64,000 bases of DNA from Parvularcula maris. GTDB taxonomy: Bacteria; Pseudomonadota; Alphaproteobacteria; Caulobacterales; Parvularculaceae. Position 1 is the first letter of the stretch, and each line of letters opens with the position of its first letter. The DNA is taken from the NCBI RefSeq assembly GCF_024505085.1, contig NZ_JANIBC010000002.1, forward strand, positions 301,016 to 365,015, written 5' to 3'. The position numbers and the translations under genes were made by a program. The notes beneath the pieces were generated by a model. That model did not search any database. It had not been told where the DNA came from and saw only the letters and a program-made list of their open reading frames with translations. Positions 7,963-18,900 of the stretch are shown piece by piece.

Positions 7963-8963
7963 CTCTTTCCAGCCCCTTCGGCCCTTAGGGGCCGGTTCAT
8001 CAGCTTGGCGATGGTTTCGTCGACCCCGTCGCGCCCCTCGACAATAGCAGCAACCCCTTCGCAAATCGGCATCTCCACCCCCGCCGCCCTAGCCTTCTCG
8101 GTGAGCGGCCTCGCGGTGGCCGCCCCCTCCGCCACGCTGCGCTGGCTTCGAAGATAAGCGGCAGGTTCCGCCCCCTGGCCGAGCGCCAGCCCGAGTGAGA
8201 AGTTGCGCGACTGGGGCGAGTTGGCGGTGAGCACGAGGTCGCCAAGCCCCGAAAGGCCGGACAAGGTCTCCTGCTTTGCCCCCATCGCAAGCCCGAAACG
8301 CTGGAGCTCGGCGAAGCCGCGGGCGATCAGCGCCGCCTTGGCACTCTCGCCGAAGCCCTTGCCGATGGCGATGCCGCAGGCGATGGCGAGGACGTTCTTC
8401 ACCGCGCCGCCTATCTCGGCGCCAAACGGGTCGTCCGAGGCGTAGAGCCGGAAGTTCGCCGCGGAGACGAGGGACAGCCAGCGCTCTCGCTCGGCCTGGC
8501 TCTCGCAGGCGAGGGTCACCGCGGTGGGCAGGCCCCGCGCCACATCGGCGGCGAAGCTGGGGCCGGAGAGGACCGCGCCCCTCGCTTCGGGCCAGGCCTC
8601 GGCCAGCACCTCGTGCATCGGCATAAGCGTGCTGCGCTCCAGGCCCTTCGAGCAGAGGGCGACGGGCAGCGCTGCCTCGGATGAGGCCTGCCGCAGCTCT
8701 TCCATCCAGTGGCGCGCATGCTGGGCGGGCACGACGAAGAGGCAGGCGTCGCTGCCCGCGACATCGACCAGATCGCTGCTAGGCGTGAGGAGGTCCGGCA
8801 GGGGCACGCCCGGCAGATAGGCCTCGTTCTCCCCCGCCTCGGCCACGGCTTCCGCCTTGTCCGGCGAGCGCATCCAGAGGCGGACCTCATGCCCCTCCCT
8901 GGCGAGCAGCACTCCCAGAGCCGTACCCCAGGAGCCGGCACCGGCTACGAAAACCCGGCTCAT
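7959..8963 (-). CDS. gpsA: Glycerol-3-phosphate dehydrogenase [NAD(P)+]
   Basis: GpsA, 334 residues, reduces dihydroxyacetone phosphate to sn-glycerol 3-phosphate, the backbone for phospholipids. The dinucleotide-binding GAGSWG is at residues 8-13. The family motifs SGPSFA and GGAVKNVLAIACG (catalytic Lys) and a C-terminal PICEGVAAIVEG segment are present, and the length is normal. It is the second gene of a two-gene run: its ATG overlaps the tsaD stop by 4 bases (ATGA), so translation is probably coupled. Confidence 0.97.
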   Translation of the reverse strand: MSRVFVAGAGSWGTALGVLLAREGHEVRLWMRSPDKAEAVAEAGENEAYLPGVPLPDLLTPSSDLVDVAGSDACLFVVPAQHARHWMEELRQASSEAALPVALCSKGLERSTLMPMHEVLAEAWPEARGAVLSGPSFAADVARGLPTAVTLACESQAERERWLSLVSAANFRLYASDDPFGAEIGGAVKNVLAIACGIAIGKGFGESAKAALIARGFAELQRFGLAMGAKQETLSGLSGLGDLVLTANSPQSRNFSLGLALGQGAEPAAYLRSQRSVAEGAATARPLTEKARAAGVEMPICEGVAAIVEGRDGVDETIAKLMNRPLRAEGAGKS

Positions 8964-10039
8964 ACCTTGGCTCCCCTCTTGCCCCGACCGATGACCGGTG
9001 CCGCCTCACCATCGAGGGGCCAGCGCGGGCGGGGCGCCAGGGCCAGTGCGTCCTCCTGGGAAGGGGCGAGCCCGGCGGCATGGAGCTGATAGCCCGCCAG
9101 GGCGATCATCGCCGCGTTGTCGGTGCAGTAGCGTAGGGCGGGCGCCTTGAACGAGGCGCCCGAGCGCTCCGCCAGCGCTTCGAGCTCGCTCCGCAGCACG
9201 CTGTTGGAAGCGACGCCCCCCGCCGCCACCAGCGCCTTGGCGCCGCTTTGGGCGAGGGCGCGTTCGGTCTGGCGGATGAGATGGGCGATAGCGGCCTTCT
9301 GGAAGGAGGCGGCGAGGTCGGCCTTGGTGCTCTCGTTCAACGGTGCGGCCTCCTGCGCGGCCTGACGAACGGCGGTCTTCATGCCGGAGAAGCTGAAGTC
9401 GTAGCCCTCCCGTCCGAGAAGGGGCCTCGGCATGGCGAACCGCTCGGCGTCGCCATCGCGAGCCAGCCGCTCGATGGCGGGGCCGCCCGGTGCCGGCAGG
9501 CCCATCAGCTTGGCCGTCTTGTCGAAGGCCTCGCCGGCCGCGTCGTCGATGGTGGTGCCGAGGCGCCTTGCCTGCCCCGGCCCCTCAATGATCAAGAGCT
9601 GGGTGTGCCCGCCGCTGACAAGGAGGAGGAGGTAGGGCAGCTCCGCCCCGCCCTCGAGACCGACGGAAAGGGCGTGGCCCTCCAGATGGTTCACCGGCAC
9701 GAGCGGGACGCCGCTAGCGATGCTGAGCCCCTTGGCGAAGGTGAAGCCCGCCATCACCCCGCCGATCAGGCCCGGTCCGGCGGTCGCCGCGATTAGGGAG
9801 AGGTCGGGGACGCTCACCTCGGCTTCGGCGAGCGCCTCCTCGGCCACGATGTCGATGAGGTCGGCATGGGCTCTCGCGGCGATCTCAGGGACGACGCCGC
9901 CAAAAGGAGCGTGAGCTGCATCCTGCCCCCTAACGATCGAAGACAGAACCTCGACGTCCTCACCGATGCACAGCACTGCCGCGGCGGTGTCGTCGCAGCT
10001 CGACTCGAGGCCCAGGACCAGTTGCGGTTGCTCACTCAT
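8960..10039 (-). CDS. tsaD: tRNA N6-adenosine threonylcarbamoyltransferase
   Basis: TsaD, 359 residues, transfers the threonylcarbamoyl group to A37 of ANN-decoding tRNAs, working with TsaB and TsaE. Motifs: SSCDDTA (13-19), the metal-binding HLEGH (His118 and His122), SGGHTQL (142-148) and DDAAGEAFDK (165-174). tsaE is encoded at 24250-24711 in this window; tsaB is not seen. Its start lies only 24 bp from the hemC start on the other strand, so the two promoters must overlap each other or the coding regions. Confidence 0.97.
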   Translation of the reverse strand: MSEQPQLVLGLESSCDDTAAAVLCIGEDVEVLSSIVRGQDAAHAPFGGVVPEIAARAHADLIDIVAEEALAEAEVSVPDLSLIAATAGPGLIGGVMAGFTFAKGLSIASGVPLVPVNHLEGHALSVGLEGGAELPYLLLLVSGGHTQLLIIEGPGQARRLGTTIDDAAGEAFDKTAKLMGLPAPGGPAIERLARDGDAERFAMPRPLLGREGYDFSFSGMKTAVRQAAQEAAPLNESTKADLAASFQKAAIAHLIRQTERALAQSGAKALVAAGGVASNSVLRSELEALAERSGASFKAPALRYCTDNAAMIALAGYQLHAAGLAPSQEDALALAPRPRWPLDGEAAPVIGRGKRGAKV

Positions 10040-10063
10040 CCGGCGGGGGATAGCAGCGCGGTG

Positions 10064-11035
10064 ATGATCCAGAAACCCGTCACCATCGCCTCACGCCGCT
10101 CGCCCCTCGCCGTCGCCCAGGCCGAAGCCGTACGCGCCATGCTGGGCAAGGCTGCGGAGCTGAGGGAGGCGGCGTGGGAGGAGAGCTTCCCCATCAAGAC
10201 CTTCGTGACCATCGGCGACCGCAACATGGCGGGCTCCCTGGCGGAGGTCGGCGGCAAGGGCCTCTTCGTGAAGGAGATCGAGATGGCGCTCCTGACGAGG
10301 GAGGCCGACATCGCCGTCCACTCCATGAAGGACATGCCCGCCGAGATGCCGAAGGGCCTGGTCCAGGCGTGTGTACCGGAGCGGGAGGACCCACGCGACG
10401 CCTTCGTCTCACTGACCGGCGCGAATATCGAAGAGCTTCCTGAAGGGGCACGGGTCGGCACGAGTTCGATCCGTAGGGCCTCTCAGCTTCTCGCCCGCCG
10501 CCCCGACCTGAAGGTCGTCCCTTTCAGGGGGAACGTGGCGACGAGGCTGAGCAAGCTGGAACGGGGCGAGGCGCTGGGCACCTTTCTGGCCGAGGCAGGC
10601 CTGAAGCGGTTGGGCCGGAACGAGGTCAAGCGCTGCCCCATCGAGACGGATGTGATGCTGCCTGCACTGGGTCAGGGAGCCTTGTGCATCCAAACCAGGG
10701 AGGATGACGAGACCTCCCGCGAGCTTTGCCGAGGCTTCAACGACGACGCGGCGGAGATCGCCACAACCGCGGAGCGGGCCTTCGTCGGCAGGCTCGACGG
10801 ATCCTGCCGAACGCCGATGGCAGGGCTCGCCGAGCTTGACGGCGACAGGCTTCGGTTCAGGGCCGAGATCCTGCATCCCGATGGACACCTCCGCTGCGAC
10901 ACCGAGAGGGACGCGAGTCTTGGCGGTAAGGACCATGACGAGCGCCTCCTCACCGCCTTCGCCCTAGGGGCCGAGGCGGCGGAGGACATTCTCGGCCGCG
11001 CCGAGCCGGACCTTCTTCATGCCATCGGGCAGTAG
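10064..11035 (+). CDS. hemC: Hydroxymethylbilane synthase
   Basis: HemC, 323 residues, polymerises four porphobilinogen units to hydroxymethylbilane in heme synthesis. The protein starts at MIQKPVTIASRRSPLAVAQA (ATG 10064). The upstream open frame is only the antisense of tsaD. Family motifs include GDRNMAGSLAEVGGKGLFVKE, HSMKDMP and the dipyrromethane cofactor cysteine Cys248 in GSCRTPM. It is the first gene of a heme run and overlaps hemD by 17 bases. Confidence 0.96.
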   Translation: MIQKPVTIASRRSPLAVAQAEAVRAMLGKAAELREAAWEESFPIKTFVTIGDRNMAGSLAEVGGKGLFVKEIEMALLTREADIAVHSMKDMPAEMPKGLVQACVPEREDPRDAFVSLTGANIEELPEGARVGTSSIRRASQLLARRPDLKVVPFRGNVATRLSKLERGEALGTFLAEAGLKRLGRNEVKRCPIETDVMLPALGQGALCIQTREDDETSRELCRGFNDDAAEIATTAERAFVGRLDGSCRTPMAGLAELDGDRLRFRAEILHPDGHLRCDTERDASLGGKDHDERLLTAFALGAEAAEDILGRAEPDLLHAIGQ

Positions 11036-11729
11036 CTTCCACGCCTTGCTGGTGGTGAGGCCCGAGCCTGAGGCTACGGCCTTCGCGAGGCTTCTGGAGG
11101 GACGAGTGAGCACGCAGGTTCTGCCCTGCCCGGTCACCCGGATCGTCTTGCTTCCCGCCAAATTACCAATAGAGAACTTCGATACCGTCCTTCTCACCTC
11201 GCCGCGTGCGGTGCCTGCTGCGGTAGCAGCCGGTCTGCCGGTACTGGCGGTGGGAGAGAAGACCGCAAAGGCTGCTGCGGCGGCAGGGCTGACCATTATT
11301 GCCGCCGGTGCCGGGAGGGTGACTCAAGATCTGCCCTCCCTCCTGCCCCGAACCGCGTCGGTGCTGCATCTGGCCGGGGAGGATATCGCCGTGGACCCGG
11401 CGCCCTTCTTTGCGGCGCGCGGACATGCCTACCGCCGGGAGACCGTCTACAGGGCGGAGCCCCTGCCCTCCCTCCCCCAGGACGCCGAAGAATGCCTCCG
11501 CCGACCAGGCGAGCTGGCGGCGATCTTCCTCTCCGCGCGCAACGCCGCCCTCTTCGCCGGACTGGCAAGGCCTCTTCTCGAAGGGGAGGAGCTGCGCCTC
11601 ACGGCCTTCTGTATGAGCGAGCGCATCGCTGCAGCCGCCGCCCATACTGGCCTTTTCGGTAATGTGTTGAACGCCGATGCCAGAGGCCCCTCGGCCTTCG
11701 TTGACTTCATCACGCCGCGCTGCACATAA
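11019..11729 (+). CDS. hemD: Uroporphyrinogen-III synthase
   Basis: HemD, 236 residues, inverts ring D and closes hydroxymethylbilane to uroporphyrinogen III. The sequence is poorly conserved in this family. The call rests on the start pattern (LLVVRPEPEATAFARLL), the LLTSPRAV segment, a mid-protein GEKTAKAA segment, and above all its place directly after hemC with a 17-base overlap. Confidence 0.9.
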   Translation: MPSGSSFHALLVVRPEPEATAFARLLEGRVSTQVLPCPVTRIVLLPAKLPIENFDTVLLTSPRAVPAAVAAGLPVLAVGEKTAKAAAAAGLTIIAAGAGRVTQDLPSLLPRTASVLHLAGEDIAVDPAPFFAARGHAYRRETVYRAEPLPSLPQDAEECLRRPGELAAIFLSARNAALFAGLARPLLEGEELRLTAFCMSERIAAAAAHTGLFGNVLNADARGPSAFVDFITPRCT

Positions 11730-11793
11730 CGCCTAGAGATGGCGGAACGCTTGGGGTTCTGCCCGTTGAGCACAGTGACACAAGGGGGCTTTC

Positions 11794-13953
11794 GTGGCCG
11801 ACGACGACAAGAAGAACGACGAGACCGAGACCCCCGCCGCCGAGGACGAGACGCCCGCTGAAGCCTCCGCTTCCGCCGACCACGACGACGCCGTCGAGGC
11901 GGAGATCGTCGAGGAGCAGGACGAGGAGCCGGTCGTCAAAACCTTCGAGCCAGAAGGCCGTGCCGGCGAGCCGGTGAACGACAATCGCCACGAAGCCGAC
12001 AACCCGGAGAAGAGCGGCTCCGTCATGCCCTTCATCGTCGTCGGCGGTCTCGCCGCCGTGGTGGTCGCCGCCGTCATCTTCTTCGCCGACGCCGCCGATA
12101 CCGGACCGAGCGTTGAGGAGGATGGGACGGTGCTGGCCAGCGAAGGCGGCGATGCCGTCCTCTTCCCCGGCAACGAGCTCGCCGGCAGCGAAGGCAATGG
12201 CGGCCCTGCCCTCCCCCGCCAACCCGCAACGCCCCGCACTTCCTCCAGCGAGTCAGCCGCACCGGCCCGGCCTCGGCAGGAAGCGCCCAGGGCGACCGAG
12301 GCGGAACCTACGCCCGCCGAGCCGCAGCCGGAGCAGCCGGTCGTCGCCGAGGCCCAACCTGCGGAGGAGAACGAGCAGCCCGACCAGCAGCCGTCCGGCG
12401 AAAACACGGCGCCTTCCGAAGAGGCGCAGGCGCTCATTGCATCCTTGAACCAGGCCGCGAGTGAAGGTTCGCAACGCTCCGCTGCGCAGGAGCAGGGCGA
12501 AGAGGAACAGAACAACCAGGCTCAGACTGCGGATGCTGCCCAGGCAGAAGAGACCGCCGACGACAGCCAGGCTGCCGAAGCCCTGATCGCCTCCTTGCGC
12601 CGCCGTTCGGCCGAGAGGGAGGTCGAGCGCCAGGCCGAGGCTGAAGCTGCCGCCGAGACCGAACGCCAGGAACAGCTCGCCGCTGCCGAGGCGGAGCGGG
12701 CCGCACGCCGGGAAGCGCGAGAGCAGGCCGCCGCTCTGCGTCAGGAAGCCGAAGCGCGCCGCGCCGCGCAGGAGGAAGAGCGCCGTGCCGAGCTCGAACG
12801 CCAGCGCCAGGAACAGGAAGCGGCCCGCCTTGCCGCCGCTCAGGCCCAGGAGGATGAAGGCGCCACCGAAGAAGAGGCCGAGGCTGCCAAGGACAATGCG
12901 GAGGCTTCCCGCCAACGGGTCGCAGGCCTTCGCCGCCTGGCCGAGCAGCGCGCCGCCCAGCGCCGGGCCGCCGAGCGCGGCGAGGAAGCGCCCGCTCAGG
13001 AGGAAGCCACTCAGACCGAAGCCCAGACAGCGCCCGCTCCGGTGGCCGTCATCCCCGAGGAGCGGATCGAGGACCTCCGCCGCGAGCTGGCCCGCGACGT
13101 GAGCCAGGAGGTCGAAGGCGTGCGCTCCAGCGTGCTGGCCGAGACCGAGGAGGTCATCGACACCCGCCTCGCCGAGACCCGCGAGCAGATCCAGCAGACC
13201 GAGCGCGCCGTCACCGAAACCCAGCGCGCGGTGCAGGAGACCGAGCAGGGCCTGAACGAGATCGGCGAGCGCGTCTCCGAGACGACCCGCGTGGTCTCCC
13301 AGACCCAGGCTCAGGTGCAGGAGACCAATGAGCGCCTCGCCCAGCTGCAGCAGAGCCTCACCGAGCAGCAGAGCAGCAGCCAGGAACGCCTCGCCGCGCT
13401 CGACACCCGCATCAGCGAGCTGGCGGTGCGGGACATCGACGTGACCCGCCGCCGCGACCTCCTGATCGCGCTGACCCAGCTCGCCGAGAACGTCGATGAG
13501 GGCCGCCCCTTCCGCCGTCAGCTCAACGCCGTCGAATCGATCACCGGCGGCACGGACGACCTCGCCGCCCTGCGCGTCTTCGCCGACCAAGGCATCCCCA
13601 CCACCGATGCGCTGCGGGCTGGCTTCGACGATGCCGCCCGCGCGGCGCTCGCGGGGACCAAGCGTGACGAGGCCGACGGCGTCTTCGGCAAGTTCGCCGC
13701 CAACGTCTCCAGCCTCTTCACCGTCCGCCCCGTAGGTGATGTCGAAGGCGACACCACCGGCGCCATCATCGCCCGCGCCGAGGCTCGTCTGGACGAGGGC
13801 GACGTCGATGCCGCCACCACCGAGCTGCGCAGCCTGGAAGGCCAGGCCGAGGAGGCATTTGCGGGGTGGCTCGCCGCCGCCGAGGCTCGCGCCGTGGCCC
13901 AGCGTGGCTTGGCTCAGCTCGAAAAACAGGTGACGGGACCGTCGAACGAGTAG
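11794..13953 (+). CDS. Mitofilin-like inner-membrane coiled-coil protein
   Basis: A 719-residue protein starting at GTG 11794 (AGGGGG upstream). It has an acidic cytoplasmic N-terminus (1-75), one membrane helix (about residues 76-98, PFIVVGGLAAVVVAAVIFF), a Pro/Glu/Ala-rich stretch, then a long Ala/Glu/Gln/Arg-rich coiled coil (about 260-545) and a folded C-terminal region (about 550-719). In alphaproteobacteria the gene between hemD and hemY encodes a homologue of mitochondrial Mic60/mitofilin, linked to inner-membrane architecture. The composition and position fit that family. The link to heme synthesis is positional and its exact role here is unproven. Confidence 0.85.
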   Translation: MADDDKKNDETETPAAEDETPAEASASADHDDAVEAEIVEEQDEEPVVKTFEPEGRAGEPVNDNRHEADNPEKSGSVMPFIVVGGLAAVVVAAVIFFADAADTGPSVEEDGTVLASEGGDAVLFPGNELAGSEGNGGPALPRQPATPRTSSSESAAPARPRQEAPRATEAEPTPAEPQPEQPVVAEAQPAEENEQPDQQPSGENTAPSEEAQALIASLNQAASEGSQRSAAQEQGEEEQNNQAQTADAAQAEETADDSQAAEALIASLRRRSAEREVERQAEAEAAAETERQEQLAAAEAERAARREAREQAAALRQEAEARRAAQEEERRAELERQRQEQEAARLAAAQAQEDEGATEEEAEAAKDNAEASRQRVAGLRRLAEQRAAQRRAAERGEEAPAQEEATQTEAQTAPAPVAVIPEERIEDLRRELARDVSQEVEGVRSSVLAETEEVIDTRLAETREQIQQTERAVTETQRAVQETEQGLNEIGERVSETTRVVSQTQAQVQETNERLAQLQQSLTEQQSSSQERLAALDTRISELAVRDIDVTRRRDLLIALTQLAENVDEGRPFRRQLNAVESITGGTDDLAALRVFADQGIPTTDALRAGFDDAARAALAGTKRDEADGVFGKFAANVSSLFTVRPVGDVEGDTTGAIIARAEARLDEGDVDAATTELRSLEGQAEEAFAGWLAAAEARAVAQRGLAQLEKQVTGPSNE

Positions 13954-13997
13954 ACGAGGACCGAGCGGACGTGTTGGCGATCCAGAAGGAGTAAACG

Positions 13998-15560
13998 ATG
14001 ATCAAGGTCTTCCTCTGGATCGTCTTCGCCCTCATTGCGGTCTGGGGCGCGAGCGAGCTGGCCGGGCTCGACGGCTTCACCGTGCTGGAGCTCGAAGGCA
14101 CCCGCGTGGACGTGCCGACCGGGCTCCTCCTAGGCCTTATCGCCGGATCGCTGGTCTTCTTCTTCTTCAGCGGCACGACAGCCGCATGGCTGGCCGGGCT
14201 GCCCTCCCGCATCAAGCGGCGCGGCCGGGACCGGCGCCGCGACCGGGGCATGATCGCCCTTGCGCGCGGTCTCGAAGCTGTAGCCGCAGGTGACGCCGCC
14301 GACGCCCAGCGCCATGCCCGCTCCGCTACCAAGGCGCTGAACGAGCCGGCCCTCACCCGGCTTCTGACGGCCCAGGCCGCGCAGCTCGCAGGCGACAACG
14401 AGACCGCGCAGCTTAGCTACACCGCCATGCTGGAGGCGCCCGAGACGGAGTTTCTCGGCCTACGCGGCCTCTATATGCAGGCGATCGAGCGCGGCGACCG
14501 CGAGGAGGCCCTGGCCCATGCCGAGCGGGCCTTCGAGCTACGACCCGGCACCGCCTGGGCCTTCGAGAGCGTTCTCAAGCTGAACCTCGAACGCGGCGCT
14601 TGGGGCGATGCCCTCGAAGCGCTGCGCCTCGCCAAGCAGAACTCGATCGCCGAAGGTCTCGAATACCGGCGCATGGAAGCGGCGCTTCTGACGGCGCAGG
14701 CCTACGCCGCCAACGACGCAGGCGACGCCGACACCGCCCGCAAGGATGCGGAGGCGGCGCTCAAGAAGGCCCCCGCCCTCACCCCCGCCGCAGCCCTCGC
14801 CGCCGAGAACGAGCTCGCCGCCGGGCACCGGGCCAAGGCCGCGAAGATCCTCGACAATGCCTGGGAGACAGAGCCGCATCCGGGCCTCGCCGCCGTGCTG
14901 CGCCGCATCTTCTCGCACGAGCGGACCGAGCGGCTCCAAGGCCGCCTGGCCAAGCTCGCCGAGCGCAACCCCGACCACCCCGAAAGCGTACTGCTCCTGG
15001 CCCGGGTGCAGCTCGATGGGGGCGATGCTGCAGCCGCCCAGGATACCCTGGCGCCGCTCCTTGCCGGGCGTCCGAACCGCCGGGTCCTGACCCTGATGGC
15101 CGAGATCGCCGAGAAGCGCTACGGCGACGCTGCCGCGAAGCCCTGGTTCGACCGCGCCGCAAGGGCGCCCGCCGAGGCGATCACAGGCCTCGACGGCTCC
15201 TTCCACTACACCAGCGAGGGCTGGCGGCGGCTCATCCGCGAGTTCTCCGAGCACGCCCGCCTCGCTCCGCCGCCGCTAGAGGTGGAGACCCCCGAGCTGC
15301 CCGCCGATGAGGTGAAAGCGCTGCTCGCGCCGCCCGCGCCGACCCTGGAGGAGATGGCGGAGGACGAAGAGACGGCCCTCCCGGCTCCGGAGGATGCCGA
15401 CCTCATCGAAACCGAGGCCTCGCCCGAGACTACCGAAGGGACCGAAGAGGGCAGCGGCGAAGCCGAAGTGACGGTACTCACCCCGCCACCGGCCGACTTC
15501 GTCCTTCCTGACGGCGAAAAGGACGAGACTACCGAAAAGAAAAGCGCGGCCTCCGCTTAG
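13998..15560 (+). CDS. hemY: HemY-like membrane TPR protein
   Basis: A 520-residue protein with two N-terminal membrane helices (about 1-22 and 37-60) separated by a short loop, as in the HemY N-terminal domain. TPR-like helical repeats follow (about 85-400) and then an acidic Glu/Thr/Pro-rich tail (about 420-520) with no evident fold. It ends the hemC-hemD-mitofilin-hemY run, 44 bp after the mitofilin gene, with AAGGAG before the start. HemY of this type is not the Bacillus protoporphyrinogen oxidase of the same name; its role in late heme synthesis is inferred from synteny. Confidence 0.88.
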   Translation: MIKVFLWIVFALIAVWGASELAGLDGFTVLELEGTRVDVPTGLLLGLIAGSLVFFFFSGTTAAWLAGLPSRIKRRGRDRRRDRGMIALARGLEAVAAGDAADAQRHARSATKALNEPALTRLLTAQAAQLAGDNETAQLSYTAMLEAPETEFLGLRGLYMQAIERGDREEALAHAERAFELRPGTAWAFESVLKLNLERGAWGDALEALRLAKQNSIAEGLEYRRMEAALLTAQAYAANDAGDADTARKDAEAALKKAPALTPAAALAAENELAAGHRAKAAKILDNAWETEPHPGLAAVLRRIFSHERTERLQGRLAKLAERNPDHPESVLLLARVQLDGGDAAAAQDTLAPLLAGRPNRRVLTLMAEIAEKRYGDAAAKPWFDRAARAPAEAITGLDGSFHYTSEGWRRLIREFSEHARLAPPPLEVETPELPADEVKALLAPPAPTLEEMAEDEETALPAPEDADLIETEASPETTEGTEEGSGEAEVTVLTPPPADFVLPDGEKDETTEKKSAASA

Positions 15561-15598
15561 GAAGACCGCGCTCTTCAGAACTCAGGCGTGAGCTCTGG

Positions 15599-15925
15599 TT
15601 AGAGGCCTGCGGTCTCCTTGACCCAGGCATCGAGCTGCGACTTTGGCGCCGCGCCCACCTTGGTGCCGATGATCTCGCCGTCCTTGAACAGCATCAGGGT
15701 CGGCACGCCCCGCACGCCGTACTGGCCGGGGGTGTTGGGGTTGTTGTCGATATCGACCTTAGCCACGGTCAGCTTGCCCGCATGCTCGCCCGCGATCTCT
15801 TCGAGGGCGGGGGCGATCTGCTTACACGGGCCGCACCAGGTCGCCCAGAAGTCAACAAGGACGGGGCCTTCGGCGCTCAGGACGTCGTCCTGGAAGCTTT
15901 GGTCGGTGACGGTTTTCGTACTCAT
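15599..15925 (-). CDS. trxA: Thioredoxin
   Basis: A 108-residue thioredoxin that reduces cytosolic protein disulfides. The active site is WCGPC (Cys31, Cys34), with the conserved FWATW before it, the cis-Pro in RGVPTLMLF, and normal family length. The ATG at 15925 follows AAAGGAA. A longer open frame upstream is not credible. It lies 74 bp after addA in the same direction, the usual alphaproteobacterial order, and probably also has its own promoter. Confidence 0.97.
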   Translation of the reverse strand: MSTKTVTDQSFQDDVLSAEGPVLVDFWATWCGPCKQIAPALEEIAGEHAGKLTVAKVDIDNNPNTPGQYGVRGVPTLMLFKDGEIIGTKVGAAPKSQLDAWVKETAGL

Positions 15926-15999
15926 GGCGAATTCCTTTCGTCGGCGAACATAAGACGCCGCTGGAGCGCCGCAAGGCATGAGCGATTCTGGAGGAAGAG

Positions 16000-18900
16000 T
16001 CAGCGCTCCTCATGAAGTTCGAAAACCGTTGGGCCTGCGGTGTAGACCAAGAGCGGCTGGACCGCACGGCTTGGAAAGAGCCGCCGCAGAAGCTGAGCGT
16101 AGAGCTCGGTCTGCTGGCGGTGAGCACGGGGGATGTCGGCGCTGCTCTCCGGCACCCAGCGCGTGGTCTTGAACTCGGCGAGGATGACCTTTTGATCGGT
16201 TACCAAAAGCCGGTCGATCTCGCCGCTGATCGTCTGCCCTCCGATCTCGCCCTGGATCGACACCTCGCCCTGGGCACCCGGCCCGAAGAGCTGCGTCAGT
16301 TCCGTCCGCTTCAGGACGGTCAGGGTGGCCGCGAGAACCTCTTTCTGTTCCTCATCGTCCAGCCCCCTGCCCTCGCGGCGCAGGATCTCTGCGGCGACCT
16401 CCACCCAGTCCTCCGTATCGTGGGAAGGAAGGACCTCCAGGAGGCGGTGGATCAGGATGCCGCGCAGACGCGGATCGCCGGAGGCGGGCGTCCGAGCGAT
16501 CCGTCCCCTCACATCCTCTTCCCTGTCGCCTAAGAGAGAGGGATAGACGACGGTCGGCGCCGCTTCCTTCTCGGCGCGCCTTTCCAACCAGGGTGGCGGC
16601 GCAGCGTAACGGGCCTCGGCCTTCGAGTCCTCGATAGCCGCGACTTCAGCCTCAACGCAGTAGCGCTTCTTCGTACGGCCGTCATCCAAGGGAATGGTCT
16701 GCACCGGGTGGTCCTTAGCCATCTCGCCTAGCGCGTCGCCCACCATGGCGTGCCAAGACGAGGGGCCGCTCCCCTTCGGCTCCTTTCCTCCGCACACGAC
16801 CAGGTGCTCTGCGGAGCGGGTCATCGCCACGTAGAGAAGGCGGTGATACTCTTCGATACGGCGCTCGTCGCTTTCCGCACAAAGATCGCTAATGGCCGAA
16901 GGACGGTCTCCGGCAGAGGAGGGCACCAGCACTGGCAGAACGGCTCCGCCCTCTCCCGTCATCGTCACCCAGGGGTTGGTCTTAAAAACGTCCGAGCTTC
17001 GTTTGAGATAGTCCGCATCACCGATATAGACGAGAGGCGCCTCCAGACCCTTCGCTCCGTGAACGGTCATGACCCGGACGCCGCCCGTCTCGTCACCGGC
17101 CACTTCGCGCTTGATCTCGCGCTGCAGCTTCTCCGCATGCCGCAGGAAGCCGTGGATGCTGCGCGGCTCCTGCTCCTCGAAGGCGAGCGCCTCTTCGAGA
17201 AAGGCGTCGGCCGCCTCTCGGTAGCCGTCGCCAAGACGCCGTCTGAACCTGGTCCTGCCGGTAAGGCCGTCCGGCGCGCCGTCGAGCGCCGCGGAAAGAA
17301 GGCCGTAAGGACCCGTGCGGCTGCCTGCGTCGAGGAGAGACTGAAGCTCGGGGGCGGCAATGTCCGCCAGGCTGCCGAGCCTTCCTCCCCTTCCCTGCTG
17401 CTCGCGCACCGCCTTCCAGAGGCGCGAGGCGCCGCGCTCACGGTGAAGGGCTAAAAGGTCCTCATCCGTCCACCCCCACATGGGTGATTTGAGAAGCACG
17501 GCGAGGCTGAAGCAGTCGTCCCTGTTCGCCGCGAAACGAAGCAGGCAGATGAGGTCCTTGACCGCGACGTCCTCGTTGATGGCGATCCGGTCCGTACCGG
17601 CACAAGGCACCCCTGCCTCGGCCAGCGTACGGATCGTCTCGCGGAAGCGCGGGCCACGGCGTTGAAACAGGACCATGACGTCCGAGGGCTGAAGCCGGGC
17701 GCCCTCGCGGCAGGCCAGCGGCGGAGGGCCGTCCAGCTTGGCCTTGATGTCCGCGGCGATGGCCTCGGCGACGCGCCGGTCCTCGCTGGTCGCGGACGGC
17801 GCGTCGACGCCTCTGTTCCAGACGGGCGGCTTCTCCTTGTCGATCTTGGGGAAGTGGTCCCACAGCTCGACCGAGCCGGGAAACGCAGGCTTGGATGAGA
17901 CATGATCCGCATACCCGCCAGCCACTGCCCTGAACCGCTCGTTGCGGAACACCGCATCCACCGTGCTGAGGACCGGCTGGGAGGTGCGGAAAGAGAGGTA
18001 GAGCTCACGCGCGGCCAAGTGGTCGGCCATGACGGCCCGGTAGGCCTCGCGGTTCTCGTTGAAGAGCGCCGCCTCCGCCCCGTTGAAGGCGTAGATGGAC
18101 TGCTTGGGATCACCCACCACGAACAAGGTCCGTGCACGCTCCCGCCCGGTGCTCTCTGGCTCGGCGGAGACGATCTCCTCCACCAGCCTTCGGAAAAGCT
18201 CCCACTGCACGGGCGAGGTGTCCTGGGCCTCGTCGAGGAGGACATGCTCGATACCGGCATCGAGCTTGTACTGGATCCAAGGGAACTGCGTGTCGGTAAG
18301 AAGCTCCAACGTGCGCTCGACGAGATCATCGTAGTCTAGGGCGTTACGCTCGGCTTTCTTAACCTGGTAGGCCGTCAGTACGCCAATCGCCAGACGGTCC
18401 ATGTGCTCGTTCTCGCGGTAGCAGTCGAGGGCCTTGAGGCGATCCTGCCCATCTTCGATATGGGCGCAGTAGGCATCCCAGCGGCTTTCCCAGTTGGCGA
18501 TCTTCGTGCTTGCCTTGGTGAGACCCTGCTTCTGCCTCGTTCCGGTTTTGGTATGCAGGGCGGAGAAACGAAGATGATCCGGGTGAGGATCGCTTTCCAC
18601 TATATCAGCCAGCGCTTGAGCCAGTTTGCCTGCCGTGGCGTTGAGCTCGGGGAACACCTGAAGGATCTCCCGCGTCAGGCTGTCGCTCTTCAGTCGGGTC
18701 AGGCACTCCTCAGCGATCGCCATCTCGCAGTCGTCCTTACACCCCGTCGCCTGGCGAAGCACCGTACCGAGATCGGTGCTGCCGATGCTCAGCGAGCGGA
18801 GCCCCCTGGTCTTTGCAGCGTAGGAAAGAAGGGCGCGCTCCAAGGTCAGCCCGCTAAAGTTTCCAGGCTCCTCCGCCTCGCCCTGAAACCTCTTGGTTGC

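Noticed and set aside
12253-13590. Leu/Gly-rich 445-codon frame on the minus strand that looks membrane-like
   Set aside because: It is the complement of the Ala/Glu/Gln-rich coiled coil of the mitofilin-like gene; Leu and Gly runs follow from reversed Gln/Glu and Ala codons.
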